64,000 bases of DNA, from NCBI GenBank assembly GCA_003514385.1, contig DOQR01000006.1:142845-206844 (forward strand). The letters run 5' to 3'. Shown here one piece after another: positions 8,673 through 17,336 of the stretch. The DNA comes from Oscillospiraceae bacterium. GTDB taxonomy: Bacteria; Bacillota; Clostridia; Oscillospirales; Acutalibacteraceae. The notes under the pieces were generated by a model. That model was given only the letters and a program-made list of their open reading frames with translations, was not told where the DNA came from and ran no database searches. Within the stretch, counting starts at the first letter, position 1, and each line of letters starts with the position of its first letter. Made by a program: the position numbers and the translations under genes.

Positions 8673-8828
8673 AACACGGCGCAATTATTCTATATGTGTA
8701 CCTAAGAGGTACCGAAGAGACAACTACCTATCTGGTTTTAATAATTGTCAACTTCTTTTTTCATTTTTATTTTCTCTTTCCCCAAAGCTAAAGCCGAATG
8801 CTGCACACATTCGGCTTTAACTTTTTTC
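8673..8828 (+). ncRNA. Candidate small RNA with own promoter and terminator
   Basis: About 155 nt bounded by a good promoter (8638-8666) and a terminator (stem AAAGCCGAATG with CATTCGGCTTT, then CTTTTTT). No start codon with a ribosome site lies inside. GCAATTATT (8680-8688 region) can pair with AATAATTGT (about 8740), enclosing a GTACC/GGTAC hairpin that competes with a GGTA/TACC pairing. It is much shorter than typical 6S RNA and I recognise no known family. The AT-rich gap 8431-8637 before it is the glgP leader and shows nothing else. Confidence 0.45.
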
Positions 8829-8845
8829 GGGGAACTTTTTTATTT

Positions 8846-9004
8846 TTACAGGTCGTCTACATCCTGCACGGGCTGCGAGCCGTCGAGCGGAGTGCCCGAA
8901 TAACTGCCGAGAACGTCGGTCGGGATGACCCCCTCTTTGTTCATCGGGTCGTTGTACTGCGGAATTTCGATTATCTTTTTCTTCTGCTTTTTCGGCTTGT
9001 CCAC
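8846..9004 (-). CDS. 52-residue conserved-looking small protein
   Basis: Starts with GTG at 9004, 8 nt after a strong AGGAG site, and ends at 8846, giving 52 residues. The N-terminus is lysine-rich (MDKPKKQKKK), then IIEIPQYNDPMNKEGV, IPTDVLGSYSGTPLDG and an acidic end QPVQDVDDL. The composition, the clean start and the stop right beside a bidirectional terminator argue for a real gene. It looks like short proteins of unknown role that I associate with Clostridia, ending in a PVQDADDL-like motif; this is memory, not a search. No membrane segment, so cytosolic. It is divergent from mltG, 134 bp away. Confidence 0.7.
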   Translation of the reverse strand: MDKPKKQKKKIIEIPQYNDPMNKEGVIPTDVLGSYSGTPLDGSQPVQDVDDL

Positions 9005-9138
9005 AAAAAATTCTCCTTTCTCTGCGTTTGCGTTTTTAGCTTTCCGCGCGGGCGCGCCGATATTCCGTGAAGCAGAAAGTTGAATTTGCGCGTTATTTCT
9101 GATAGAATCATCTTGTCCGAAAGACGGAGGTGCAAAAA

Positions 9139-9954
9139 ATGAAAAATTTCAAAAAATATATCGCCGCTTTGCTGATTTTTATTCTCGCGCTGAGCCTTTG
9201 CTCCTGCTCGCTGATTGATCGTCTCAAGCCCGCTCCCGCGCCGGAGACGGTCAGGCTGACCTTTCCCGAGGGTACGACTGTCATTCAGGCGGCACAGAAG
9301 CTCGAAGAGGGCGGAGTATGCACAAAGGACGAGTTCATCTCGGCGGTCAACAACACCGAGAGGGATAACAAATTCGTTAAAGCTATAACCAGCCCGCAGG
9401 AGCGCCCGTTCCTGCTCGAAGGATATATCTATCCCGACACATATGATTTCTATGTCGGCGAGGGCGCGGAAAAGGCGCTCGGACGCTTTCTCACAAACAC
9501 TGAATCGAAGCTCACAGACGATATGTATGCTAAAGCTCAAAAAATCGGCATGTCCATGGACGAGATAATCACGCTCGCTTCGATAATCCAGCAGGAGGCG
9601 TCGGTGCCGTCGGTCATGGCGAATGTCTCCTCCGTGCTCCACAACAGGCTCAATTCATCGAGCTATCCGCGCCTGCAGTGCGACGCGACGGTTTTCTATT
9701 TAAAGCGCAGCGTCAAGCCGTATATAAGCGAGGATCAGGCGGACAAGTACGATGAGTTTTACAACACCTACGACCGCAAGGGGCTCCCGGCAGGTCCGAT
9801 AACGAACCCCGGAATCGAGGCGATAAACGCCGCGCTGAACCCGGCGGACACGGACTACTATTTCTTCGTCACCGACAACGACGGCAACTACTATTTTGCA
9901 AAGACCTATCAGGAGCATCTGAAAAACTGCAAAGCGGCGGGGGTCGCGCAGTAA
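9139..9954 (+). CDS. mltG: Endolytic transglycosylase MltG (YceG-like)
   Basis: 271 residues from the ATG at 9139, chosen because GGAGG lies 8 nt upstream; an in-frame GTG at 9130 overlaps that site. MltG cleaves nascent glycan strands at the outer face of the membrane. A hydrophobic N-terminus ending in SLCSC could be a membrane anchor or a lipoprotein signal. The catalytic region LASIIQQEAS (conserved Glu), HNRL, LQCDAT and GLPAGPITNPG are all in family order. Shorter than E. coli MltG but normal for Firmicutes. No terminator separates it from mfd, which has its own promoter. Confidence 0.92.
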   Translation: MKNFKKYIAALLIFILALSLCSCSLIDRLKPAPAPETVRLTFPEGTTVIQAAQKLEEGGVCTKDEFISAVNNTERDNKFVKAITSPQERPFLLEGYIYPDTYDFYVGEGAEKALGRFLTNTESKLTDDMYAKAQKIGMSMDEIITLASIIQQEASVPSVMANVSSVLHNRLNSSSYPRLQCDATVFYLKRSVKPYISEDQADKYDEFYNTYDRKGLPAGPITNPGIEAINAALNPADTDYYFFVTDNDGNYYFAKTYQEHLKNCKAAGVAQ

Positions 9955-9983
9955 AAATTTTGCAAATATTGCTTCCCGTGTAA

Positions 9984-10012
9984 TTGAATTTTTCAGCCGC
10001 GCATAGTATAAT
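9984..10012 (+). promoter_or_regulatory. mfd promoter
   Basis: TTGAAT (9984-9989), 17-bp spacer, TATAAT (10007-10012), 54 bp before the mfd start. Confidence 0.75.
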
Positions 10013-10065
10013 TAGATTTTAGGCAAATCAAATATACTTCATCACAGGGGTATAAAAGAGGTATT

Positions 10066-13000
10066 ATGAACGGTCTTATTGCATCTGCAAAGAAAATAGA
10101 AGAATACGGCGCACTGCTCGACTGCGTCAAAAACACCCGTCTGCCCATAGGCATGACGGGTCTTTCCCATATACACAAGGCGCATTTCGCCGCCGCACTG
10201 AACGCGGACTGCGGCAGACCCGTGCTCGTGATAACGGCGGATGAGGCGCAGGCTTCGCGCCTTGCGCTCGACATGAAAACGCTCGGTTGCCGCGCCCTGC
10301 TCTATCCCGCGAGGGATTTTGCGTTCCGCTCGACGGAGAGCCAGTCGCGCGAATATGAGCACAGGCGGCTCGGCGTGCTCGACAAGATGCTTCGCGGCGA
10401 AGCGCAGGCGGTAATCTGCTCTGCAGAGGCGGCGTCGCAGCTGACTCTGCCGCCAGAGGAGCTTAGAAACCGCACGATTGAACTCGCCGTCGGCGACGAG
10501 ATGCCGCTCGAGGATATAGTAAAAGCACTGCTTCGCGCCGGCTACTCCCGCTCGGCGCAGGTCGACGGAGTCGGTCAGTATGCGGTGCGCGGCGGAGTGC
10601 TCGACTTCTTCACGCCCGGCGAGGAATATCCCTGCCGCCTCGAGCTGTGGGGCGACGAAATCGACAGCATGGCGTATTTTGATATAGAAACTCAGCGCCG
10701 AACGGACAACATTGAAAAGATAAAAATAACCCCGTCAAACGAGATTCTCCCGCCCGACACGGACGAATTCGTCGAGCTGCTCGAGCGTTTTCGCTCGGAG
10801 ATACGCGGCAAGGGTGCTGCCAAGGCGCGCGAGTGCGTTGACAAGGATATAGACAGAATAAAGGGCGGTCTGCGCCTGCAATCTACGGACAAATATATGC
10901 CCCTGCTCTACGATGTGGCTTCGATATTCGACTACGCGAAGGGCTATATTCTCTGCGTGAGCGAGAGCTTTTCCGTCAAAGAGCGGTTCAACGCCGCCAT
11001 CGGACTCATGCACGAGGCGATGAAGGCGATGTTCGAGGAGGGCGAGCTCTGCCCCGGACTCGACAGATTTTCTCTGCATCTCTCAGACCTGCTGAACAAC
11101 TATGAGCAGATGGGCGCCATATACATGGACAATCTGCCGCGCGGCGGATTCGACACGCCCGTAAAGGAACTTATAGGCGTCAACGCAAGGCAGATAACAG
11201 CGTGGAACGGCTCGTTTTCCGTTCTCAAGGACGACCTCGACGCGCTGACGGACAGAAATAAACGCACCTGCGTTATCTTCGCGGGCACGCGCAAGGCCGC
11301 CGACGCACTGCGCGGCGATCTTATAGACGACGGCTACAGCGCGCTCTACATGGACGAACTGCCGAACGAACTGGCTCCAGGCACGCTGACCGTTGTGCCC
11401 GGCTGTCTCTCGGCGGGATTTGAATATCCGCTGGCAAAAATAACCGTATTCACCCACTCCGGCAGGGCAGCGGTCGCTCAGCCGAAGAGAAGCGTCCGCA
11501 AAAGCTCAAACGCGTTCCACAGCCTTGACGAGCTTCACCGCGGCGACTATGTCGTTCATGTCGCGCACGGTATCGGCATATTCGAGGGTATAAACAAGCT
11601 CGAAGCGAGCGGCACGATAAAAGACTATATCAAAATTCGCTACGACAAGGGCGACATTCTCTATGTCCCGGTCACTCAGCTCGATCAGGTCTCGAAATAC
11701 ATCGGTCCGTCCGGCGACGACAAGCCCGTCCGCCTCAACAAGCTCGGCGGCAAGGACTGGCAGAAGACCCGCTCGCGCGTACGCAGTGCGGTCAAGGATA
11801 TGGCAAAAGAGCTCACGGAGCTGTATTCGCGCAGGCTCAAAATCGAGGGTCACGCATTCTCGCCCGACACGGATATGCAAAGCGACTTCGAGCGCAGGTT
11901 CGAGTTCGACGAGACCTCGGATCAGCTCAGATGTATCGACGAGATAAAGGGCGACATGGAGAAAAGCTGCCCCATGGACAGACTGCTCTGCGGCGACGTC
12001 GGCTTCGGCAAGACGGAGGTCGCGCTGCGCGGCGCGTTCAAGTGCGTTGCGGACGGCAAGCAGTGCGCCATTTTAGTGCCGACCACGATTCTCGCCTATC
12101 AGCACTATCAGACGGTGCTCAAGAGAATAGAGGGCTTCCCGGTCGAGGCGCGTATGCTCTCGCGCTTCTGCTCGAAAAAGGAGATAGAGGACACTCTGAA
12201 CGGTCTGCGCCGCGGCAGTGTAGATATAGTAGTCGGCACGCACAGGCTCATATCAAAAGATGTTCAGTTCCGCGACCTCGGGCTGATAATAATCGACGAG
12301 GAGCAGCGCTTCGGCGTGGCTCAGAAAGAGAAGCTCAAGGAGCTCTATCCCAAGGTCGATGTTCTGACGCTGACCGCGACGCCCATACCGAGAACACTCA
12401 ACATGGCGCTCTCCGGTATACGCGATATGTCAATACTCGAAGAAGCGCCGCACGACCGCTCGCCGGTGCAGACATATGTTGTCGAGCACAATCCCGAGAT
12501 GCTCGCGCAGGCGATGAACGCGGAGCTCAGGCGCGGCGGGCAGGTGTATTATCTGCATAACCGCGTTGAGAGTATAGAGCACACGGCTGCAAAAATAAAA
12601 GATATGCTGCCCGACGCCGTTGTCGGCATAGCCCACGGCAAGATGAGCGAAGATGAACTGAGCGAAGTCTGGCGCAAGCTGCTCGAGGGCGAGATAGATA
12701 TATTGGTATGCACGACTATAATCGAAACGGGCGTTGATGTTCCGAATGTCAACACCCTTATAATTGAGGACGCCGACCGCATGGGTCTCGCCCAGCTGCA
12801 TCAGATACGCGGGCGCGTCGGACGCTCGTCGCGCAGAGCGAGCGCGTATCTCACATTCAGACCCGGCAGGGAGCTGACGGAGATAGCCACGAGCAGGCTC
12901 GACGCGATAAGGGAGTTCACGGAGTTCGGCTCGGGCTTCAAGATAGCCATGCGCGACCTCGAACTGCGCGGCGCGGGCAATGTGCTCGGCGCACAGCAGC

Positions 13001-13545
13001 ACGGACACATGGAGGCTGTCGGCTACGAGATGTATCTCCAGATGCTCGAACAGGCGATAAGCGAGGAGCGCGGAGACCAGACAAAGAAGCCGAAGAAGGA
13101 ATGCCTTGTCGATCTGCCGATAGACGCGCACATCCCGCCGACATATATCGAGAGCGTACCGCAGAGGCTCGGCATCTACCGCCGCATCGCGGACATAACC
13201 TCGCGTGCAGACGCGGACGATGTCACGGATGAGCTCATCGACCGCTTCGGCGAGCCGCCCGCTCCCGTGCTCGGACTGATAAGGACTTCTCTGCTCCGGG
13301 CGTATTCCGCCCAGCACAACATCTATGAGATCGGGCGCAAGGGCGACAAGCTGCTGCTCTATATCGACGACCTCGATATGCAGGAGATCTCCGCGATAGC
13401 CGCGGGCTTCCCCGGCAGGGTGACAGTCAGCGCCGCAGGCAAGCCGCACATAGCAGTGCGCATCATGCCGCAGGATAAGATGCTCGACCTGCTCGAAAAA
13501 GTGCTCATGCTCATGAACACCGCGAATAAACAGAAAGACAGCTGA
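10066..13545 (+). CDS. mfd: Transcription-repair coupling factor Mfd
   Basis: 1159 residues, full length. Mfd removes RNA polymerase stalled at DNA damage and recruits UvrA. In order: a UvrB-like N-terminal part (YSRSAQVDGVGQYAVRGGVLDFF), the polymerase-interaction domain around residues 485-570 (HRGDYVVHVAHGIGIFEGI), the helicase core with GDVGFGKTE at about 641-649, the DEEQ box near 743, LTATPIPRTL and GRVGRSSRRASAYL, then the C-terminal TRCF domain. Cytosolic. Start ATG at 10066 after AGGGGT. Its stop codon is inside the stem of its own terminator. Confidence 0.97.
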   Translation: MNGLIASAKKIEEYGALLDCVKNTRLPIGMTGLSHIHKAHFAAALNADCGRPVLVITADEAQASRLALDMKTLGCRALLYPARDFAFRSTESQSREYEHRRLGVLDKMLRGEAQAVICSAEAASQLTLPPEELRNRTIELAVGDEMPLEDIVKALLRAGYSRSAQVDGVGQYAVRGGVLDFFTPGEEYPCRLELWGDEIDSMAYFDIETQRRTDNIEKIKITPSNEILPPDTDEFVELLERFRSEIRGKGAAKARECVDKDIDRIKGGLRLQSTDKYMPLLYDVASIFDYAKGYILCVSESFSVKERFNAAIGLMHEAMKAMFEEGELCPGLDRFSLHLSDLLNNYEQMGAIYMDNLPRGGFDTPVKELIGVNARQITAWNGSFSVLKDDLDALTDRNKRTCVIFAGTRKAADALRGDLIDDGYSALYMDELPNELAPGTLTVVPGCLSAGFEYPLAKITVFTHSGRAAVAQPKRSVRKSSNAFHSLDELHRGDYVVHVAHGIGIFEGINKLEASGTIKDYIKIRYDKGDILYVPVTQLDQVSKYIGPSGDDKPVRLNKLGGKDWQKTRSRVRSAVKDMAKELTELYSRRLKIEGHAFSPDTDMQSDFERRFEFDETSDQLRCIDEIKGDMEKSCPMDRLLCGDVGFGKTEVALRGAFKCVADGKQCAILVPTTILAYQHYQTVLKRIEGFPVEARMLSRFCSKKEIEDTLNGLRRGSVDIVVGTHRLISKDVQFRDLGLIIIDEEQRFGVAQKEKLKELYPKVDVLTLTATPIPRTLNMALSGIRDMSILEEAPHDRSPVQTYVVEHNPEMLAQAMNAELRRGGQVYYLHNRVESIEHTAAKIKDMLPDAVVGIAHGKMSEDELSEVWRKLLEGEIDILVCTTIIETGVDVPNVNTLIIEDADRMGLAQLHQIRGRVGRSSRRASAYLTFRPGRELTEIATSRLDAIREFTEFGSGFKIAMRDLELRGAGNVLGAQQHGHMEAVGYEMYLQMLEQAISEERGDQTKKPKKECLVDLPIDAHIPPTYIESVPQRLGIYRRIADITSRADADDVTDELIDRFGEPPAPVLGLIRTSLLRAYSAQHNIYEIGRKGDKLLLYIDDLDMQEISAIAAGFPGRVTVSAAGKPHIAVRIMPQDKMLDLLEKVLMLMNTANKQKDS

Positions 13546-13567
13546 CCGAAATCAGCTGTCTTTTTTC
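13537..13567 (+). terminator. mfd terminator overlapping its stop codon
   Basis: The 9-bp stem GACAGCTGA/TCAGCTGTC is followed by six T. The TGA stop is the last three bases of the left arm. It abuts the opposing terminator of the candidate RNA at 13568. Confidence 0.9.
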
Positions 13568-13667
13568 AAAAAAGGGAAGCGGCCGGCTGACAGATATCAG
13601 ACGGTCGCTTGTCTTCTCCCCAAATAGATGCTGCACGCTTAGCGCACAGCCTAGCTTCTTTTTTCAT
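13568..13667 (-). ncRNA. Candidate ~100-nt RNA, possibly with a leaderless 33-codon ORF
   Basis: A promoter on the minus strand (13674-13703) predicts a start at about 13667, and a two-part hairpin (13577-13610) followed by a T run ends it near 13568. The RNA folds into a 9-bp hairpin with a 3-nt loop (about 13631-13651), a linker, and the terminator. The predicted first base is the A of an ATG that opens 33 codons (MKKEARLCAKRAASIWG...; 13667 to stop 13566), so it is either a leaderless peptide mRNA or a non-coding RNA whose codons are accidental. No known RNA family recognised. Confidence 0.5.
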
Positions 13668-13673
13668 AAGGCT

Positions 13674-13703
13674 ATTATATACTGTTTCTGTTTGGAAAGT
13701 CAA
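13674..13703 (-). promoter_or_regulatory. Promoter of the 13.6-kb candidate RNA
   Basis: Minus strand TTGACT (13698-13703), 18-bp spacer, TATAAT (13674-13679). It lies just downstream of the thuA-like stop and points away from it. Confidence 0.7.
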
Positions 13704-13730
13704 TATTTTTCGCAATAAATAATATTTTAC

Positions 13731-14468
13731 TTATTCGCCGCGCTCTCTTCTCGCCTGCTCGGGCGAGATTTCGGCGTGGGGGCAGACTATCTCGTCTATT
13801 ATCTCCTGCGGAGCCGCCCAGCGAACGGCGTTTATTAAAATCTGCTGAACCTGCGGGATATAATATGTGGGGTTAGCCTCATGACCGGGCTGGAAATAAA
13901 ATACTTTGCCGCGCCCTCTTCTCCAGCAGCAGCCCGAGCGGAACACATCGCCGCCGGAGAACCAGCCCATAAAAACAAGCTCGTCGGGTTCAGGGATATC
14001 AAAGCTCTCGCCGTACATCTCTTCGACGGGTATCTCAATATATTCATCGATACCCTTTGCTATCGGGTGCGCGGGGTTGACAGTCCAAAGGCGCTCAAAA
14101 TCGCCGTCGCGCCAATGCAGGGCGCAGGAGGTACCCATAAGGCGCTTGAAGGGCTTTGAAAAATGCGCAGAGTGCAGTGCTATGAAGCCCATGCCGCGCA
14201 GAACTCTGTCATGCACGCGCTCAACAAGCTCGTCGGGCACTTCATCGTGCGCCTTGTGTCCCCACCAGATGAGCACATCGGTATTTTCGAGCACTTCGGG
14301 CGGCAGACCGCAGTCGGGGTCGTTGAGGGTCGCGGTGCGCACCTCGATATCCTCCTGCGTGTCGAGGAAGCTCTTTATCTGACCGTGGATTCCGTGGGGA
14401 TAAACTGCCGCTATCTCGGGCGATTCGACCTCATGGACGCCCTCGTTCCAGACGGTAACTCTTATCAT
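13731..14468 (-). CDS. ThuA-like (trehalose-utilisation type) protein
   Basis: 245 residues from the ATG at 14468, which has AAAGGA 9 nt upstream; a longer in-frame start at 14507 would put that ribosome site inside the gene. It has the ThuA-like glutamine-amidotransferase-like fold: [30 protein letters not shown] and [19 protein letters not shown]. ThuA proteins are linked to trehalose/trehalulose metabolism in rhizobia, but the substrate here is unknown and no sugar genes are adjacent. Cytosolic. Divergent from the rRNA methyltransferase with face-to-face promoters. Confidence 0.88.
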   Translation of the reverse strand: MIRVTVWNEGVHEVESPEIAAVYPHGIHGQIKSFLDTQEDIEVRTATLNDPDCGLPPEVLENTDVLIWWGHKAHDEVPDELVERVHDRVLRGMGFIALHSAHFSKPFKRLMGTSCALHWRDGDFERLWTVNPAHPIAKGIDEYIEIPVEEMYGESFDIPEPDELVFMGWFSGGDVFRSGCCWRRGRGKVFYFQPGHEANPTYYIPQVQQILINAVRWAAPQEIIDEIVCPHAEISPEQARRERGE

Positions 14469-14506
14469 TTTATCAGTTCCTTTCGGGAGAAATTTTATCC
14501 AAGTCA

Positions 14507-14535
14507 AGTATATATTTTTGCCCGCCCGCTGTCAA
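14507..14535 (-). promoter_or_regulatory. ThuA-like gene promoter
   Basis: Minus strand TTGACA (14530-14535), 17-bp spacer, TATACT (14507-14512). Confidence 0.72.
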
Positions 14536-14551
14536 TGGATTTTCTCCCGTA

Positions 14552-14580
14552 TTGCAAAATCGACCGCCGTTTGATATACT
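14552..14580 (+). promoter_or_regulatory. rlmD promoter
   Basis: TTGCAA (14552-14557), 17-bp spacer, TATACT (14575-14580), 28 bp before the TTG start. Confidence 0.7.
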
Positions 14581-14607
14581 TTAATAAAGATTTTTCGGGG
14601 TGATATT

Positions 14608-15963
14608 TTGCTTCTCAACAAAAATGACGACATTGAACTTCATATAGATTCGGTCTCGCTGACGGGCAGCGGAGTCGGCAGATACAACGGGCTCGCCGTG
14701 TTCGTCCCCGCGACTGCGCCCGGAGATATAATAGAAGCGCACATAATCAAGGCGAAGAAGAGCTACGCCGTCGGCAAGTGCACGAAAATAATCAAGCCAT
14801 CGCCGGACAGGACGGAAAACGACTGCCCGGCATATCCCGGCTGCGGCGGCTGTTCGTTCCGCCACATGAGCTACAATGCGGAATTAAAGCTCAAATCCGA
14901 TGCCGTGCGCGACGCGTTTTCGCGCATCGGCGGACTTGATGTTGAACTAAAGCCGATAATCGGCGCAGACTCGCCGGACGGCTACCGCAACAAGGCGCAG
15001 TACCCTGTAGGGTGCGAAAACGGCGAACTGAAAATCGGCTTCTACTCCCGCCGCTCGCACAGGATAGTTGACTGCCGCGCGTGCCGCCTCGCGCCGCCGG
15101 AGTTCGAAAAAATACTCGGCACGGTCGCGGACTGGATAGAAAAATATAATATTTCCGTCTACAACGAAACAAGCAGAAGCGGGGCTGTCAGGCACATATA
15201 TCTGCGAAAAGCGTTCGCGACGGGCGAAATAATGCTCTGCCTCGTCAGTGCACAGGAAAACCTGCCGCACACCGACAAGCTCATTGAATCGCTCAAGAAT
15301 GAAAAAGCTATAAAAAGCATTCTTGTAAACATAAACCCCGACGACACGAACGCAGTGCTCGGCGAAAAGTGCATCCCGCTCCTCGGCGACGGCTGCATAA
15401 CGGACATACTCTGCGGAGTAAAGGTACGCATATCACCGCTGTCGTTCTATCAGGTCAACCGCGCGCAGGCGGAAAAGCTATATAAAAAGGCTGCCGAATA
15501 CGCCGGAGACAAAAAAATAAAGCTCCTGCTCGACCTCTACTGCGGCGCGGGCACGATAGGGCTTTCGATGGCAGACAAGGCGGAGGAGCTCATCGGCATA
15601 GAAACCGTCGCGCCGGCGATAGAGGACGCGAAGAAAAACGCCGCCGCAAACGGCATAGAAAACGCGCAGTTCATCTGCGCGGACGCGGGCGAAGCCGCCG
15701 AAAAACTTCTCGCCGAGGGCAAGCGCCCGGAAGTAATAGTCCTCGACCCGCCGCGCAAGGGCTGCTCGGAGCAGACGATTAAAGCCGCCGCAGGCATGGC
15801 TCCCGACAGGATAGTGTATGTCTCCTGCGACCCCGCGACGCTCGCGCGCGACTGCGCCGCGTTCAAGGAGCTTGGATATGAAGTCGAAGAAGCGACCCCC
15901 GTCGACCTCTTCCCGAGAACGGCGCATGTTGAGACGGTATGTTTGCTGTCTCGAGCGATATGA
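14608..15963 (+). CDS. rlmD: 23S rRNA (uracil-5-)-methyltransferase, RlmD/RumA type
   Basis: 451 residues, starting with TTG at 14608 after GGGGTG. A TRAM-like N-terminal RNA-binding part is followed by CPAYPGCGGC near residue 74-83, cysteines expected to hold a [4Fe-4S] cluster. The SAM motif DLYCGAGTIGLS starts near 310, LDPPRKGC near 377, and VSCDPATLARD near 404 carries the catalytic cysteine. Full length for the RlmD/RlmCD group. It methylates uridine in 23S rRNA; which position (one or two sites) cannot be told from sequence. Cytosolic. Followed by two GNAT genes without a clear terminator between. Confidence 0.93.
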   Translation: MLLNKNDDIELHIDSVSLTGSGVGRYNGLAVFVPATAPGDIIEAHIIKAKKSYAVGKCTKIIKPSPDRTENDCPAYPGCGGCSFRHMSYNAELKLKSDAVRDAFSRIGGLDVELKPIIGADSPDGYRNKAQYPVGCENGELKIGFYSRRSHRIVDCRACRLAPPEFEKILGTVADWIEKYNISVYNETSRSGAVRHIYLRKAFATGEIMLCLVSAQENLPHTDKLIESLKNEKAIKSILVNINPDDTNAVLGEKCIPLLGDGCITDILCGVKVRISPLSFYQVNRAQAEKLYKKAAEYAGDKKIKLLLDLYCGAGTIGLSMADKAEELIGIETVAPAIEDAKKNAAANGIENAQFICADAGEAAEKLLAEGKRPEVIVLDPPRKGCSEQTIKAAAGMAPDRIVYVSCDPATLARDCAAFKELGYEVEEATPVDLFPRTAHVETVCLLSRAI

Positions 15964-16035
15964 ATTTCCGGCGACTTCGTAAGAAGCGTTGGTGAGATCT
16001 CCGGCTTACCTATATGAAGGAGGAAAAATGATAGC

Positions 16036-16473
16036 ATGGAAATCAAATTATACGAAGACAGATACAGGGACGATATGATTTTCATGGTTTTGCAGGCCAA
16101 GGACGCGCTCGGAAGAATACCGAGTATCAACGAAGATCTGCTCGATATCAAAAAGAATTACTTTGACCGTGGGGATATGTTCTGGATCGCGGCGGATGAT
16201 AACGACAGGGTGATCGGCTGCGGCGGGTATTCGAGGATCGAAGGAACGAATGAAGCGTTTATTCATCGGCTGTATATAAAGGCATCGGAAAAGCGCAAGG
16301 GCATCGGTTCAGCTCTGCTTGAAACTATTGAGGCGGGAATGCGCGGCAACGACATTACGGCAGCGCGGGTGCATCTCGGCGATCCGCCGGAGCAGTGGCT
16401 TGAGTCCTATTCATTCTATCCGAAGCACGGGTATGCCGAATACGAGCCGCGGTATATGAGAAAGAAATTATAA
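16036..16473 (+). CDS. GNAT family N-acetyltransferase
   Basis: 145 residues. The acetyl-CoA binding core is clear: FIHRLYIKASEKRKGIGSALLETIEAG with the R-x-x-G-I-G loop at about residues 90-96. The substrate is unknown. The AAGGAGG at 16017-16023 is 12 nt from the chosen ATG (16036), longer than usual; another ATG at 16028 sits closer but opens only a 16-codon out-of-frame peptide. It lies 72 bp after rlmD and 30 bp before a second GNAT gene, so it may be co-transcribed with either. Cytosolic. Confidence 0.88.
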   Translation: MEIKLYEDRYRDDMIFMVLQAKDALGRIPSINEDLLDIKKNYFDRGDMFWIAADDNDRVIGCGGYSRIEGTNEAFIHRLYIKASEKRKGIGSALLETIEAGMRGNDITAARVHLGDPPEQWLESYSFYPKHGYAEYEPRYMRKKL

Positions 16474-16503
16474 AGACAAATAGGAGTTCAAAGGGGAGAA
16501 AAT

Positions 16504-17058
16504 ATGAATAAAGCAGGAACGCAAAGAATAGAAACCGATAGATTGATACTTCGAAGATTCAGATTAGAGGATGCAGAGGATATGTATGCAAATTGGGCAT
16601 CTGATCCCGAAGTCGCGAGATTCCTGACATGGCCGACGCATTCGAGCGTTGAAGTGACAAAGAGCCTTCTTGCCGATTGGATACCCGGATATGAAGATGG
16701 CGGATACTTTAATTGGGTTATGGAGTACAAAGAAACAGGAAAAGCTATTGGTAATATTTCTGTTGTAAAGCTTAATGAGAATACAAAGGCTGCTGATATG
16801 GGTTATTGTATGAGCCGGGCGTACTGGGGGCAGGGATTAATGCCTGAAGCATTAAATGCCGTGATGGATTATCTTTTTGATGTTGTCGGACTAAATCGTA
16901 TTGCCGCCTGTCATGATGCAAACAATCCAAAATCAGGACGCGTTATGGAAAAAGCCGGAATGAAACGGGAAGGTATTCTTAGAGCTGCCGGAAAGAACAA
17001 CCTCGGAATCCATGACGAGGTGTGGTATGCGATGATCCGAAATGACAGGAAGAAATGA
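16504..17058 (+). CDS. RimJ/RimL-type GNAT acetyltransferase
   Basis: 184 residues. The N-terminal TDRLILRRFRLEDAEDMYANWASDPEVARFL is the RimJ/RimL subgroup signature, and MSRAYWGQGLMPEALNAVMDY holds the acetyl-CoA loop; the NPKSGRVMEKAGMKREG tail is also typical. Targets of this group are protein N-termini or small amines; the real substrate is not known. Codons are visibly more AT-rich than in neighbouring genes, which suggests a more recent arrival. AGGGGAG lies 6 nt before the ATG. It is followed by about 240 bp with no gene. Confidence 0.9.
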   Translation: MNKAGTQRIETDRLILRRFRLEDAEDMYANWASDPEVARFLTWPTHSSVEVTKSLLADWIPGYEDGGYFNWVMEYKETGKAIGNISVVKLNENTKAADMGYCMSRAYWGQGLMPEALNAVMDYLFDVVGLNRIAACHDANNPKSGRVMEKAGMKREGILRAAGKNNLGIHDEVWYAMIRNDRKK

Positions 17059-17300
17059 AGAATCGATTTTTTGTTACAGAAAAGCAATGAACAAATTTCA
17101 CTTTGCCGAGGCAATGAAGTCGATACGAGTGCCTTGACTTAGCCGCTCGACGGCATATTCCTGACGGGGAGAGTGTGCGGGTAGCGTGAATATGCTTCTT
17201 TTTATTCACACTAAAGAAGAATACAAAACAGCAGACAGAATCGTAAAAAGATGTTCGCGATAAGCTCAAAATCCGGCCGACACACAAAACCGCATAAAAG
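17059..17300. other. Gene-free stretch with an inverted repeat
   Basis: No convincing gene. GCATATTC (17153-17160) and GAATATGC (17188-17195) form an inverted repeat with a 27-bp loop. A 23-codon plus-strand frame (17192-17263, LLFIHTKEEYKTADRIV) looks like the tail of a lost protein. Perhaps a decayed gene. Confidence 0.35.
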
Positions 17301-17336
17301 ACGGGCACCGTGAAAACGGTGCCCGTAGTTTTATCT
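17301..17336 (-). terminator. Terminator of the ktrB-ktrA operon
   Basis: An 11-bp perfect stem (17301-17311 with 17316-17326) with a 4-nt loop, and T-rich sequence on both sides. Confidence 0.75.

Noticed and set aside
8673..8828. 6S RNA
   Set aside because: Too short and lacking the long rod with a large central bubble.
16028..16078. 16-codon reading frame closer to the ribosome site than the GNAT start
   Set aside because: No sign of a function; the in-frame ATG at 16036 gives a complete GNAT protein, although coupling between the two cannot be excluded.
17192..17263. 23-codon peptide gene
   Set aside because: No ribosome site and no promoter; more likely a gene remnant.
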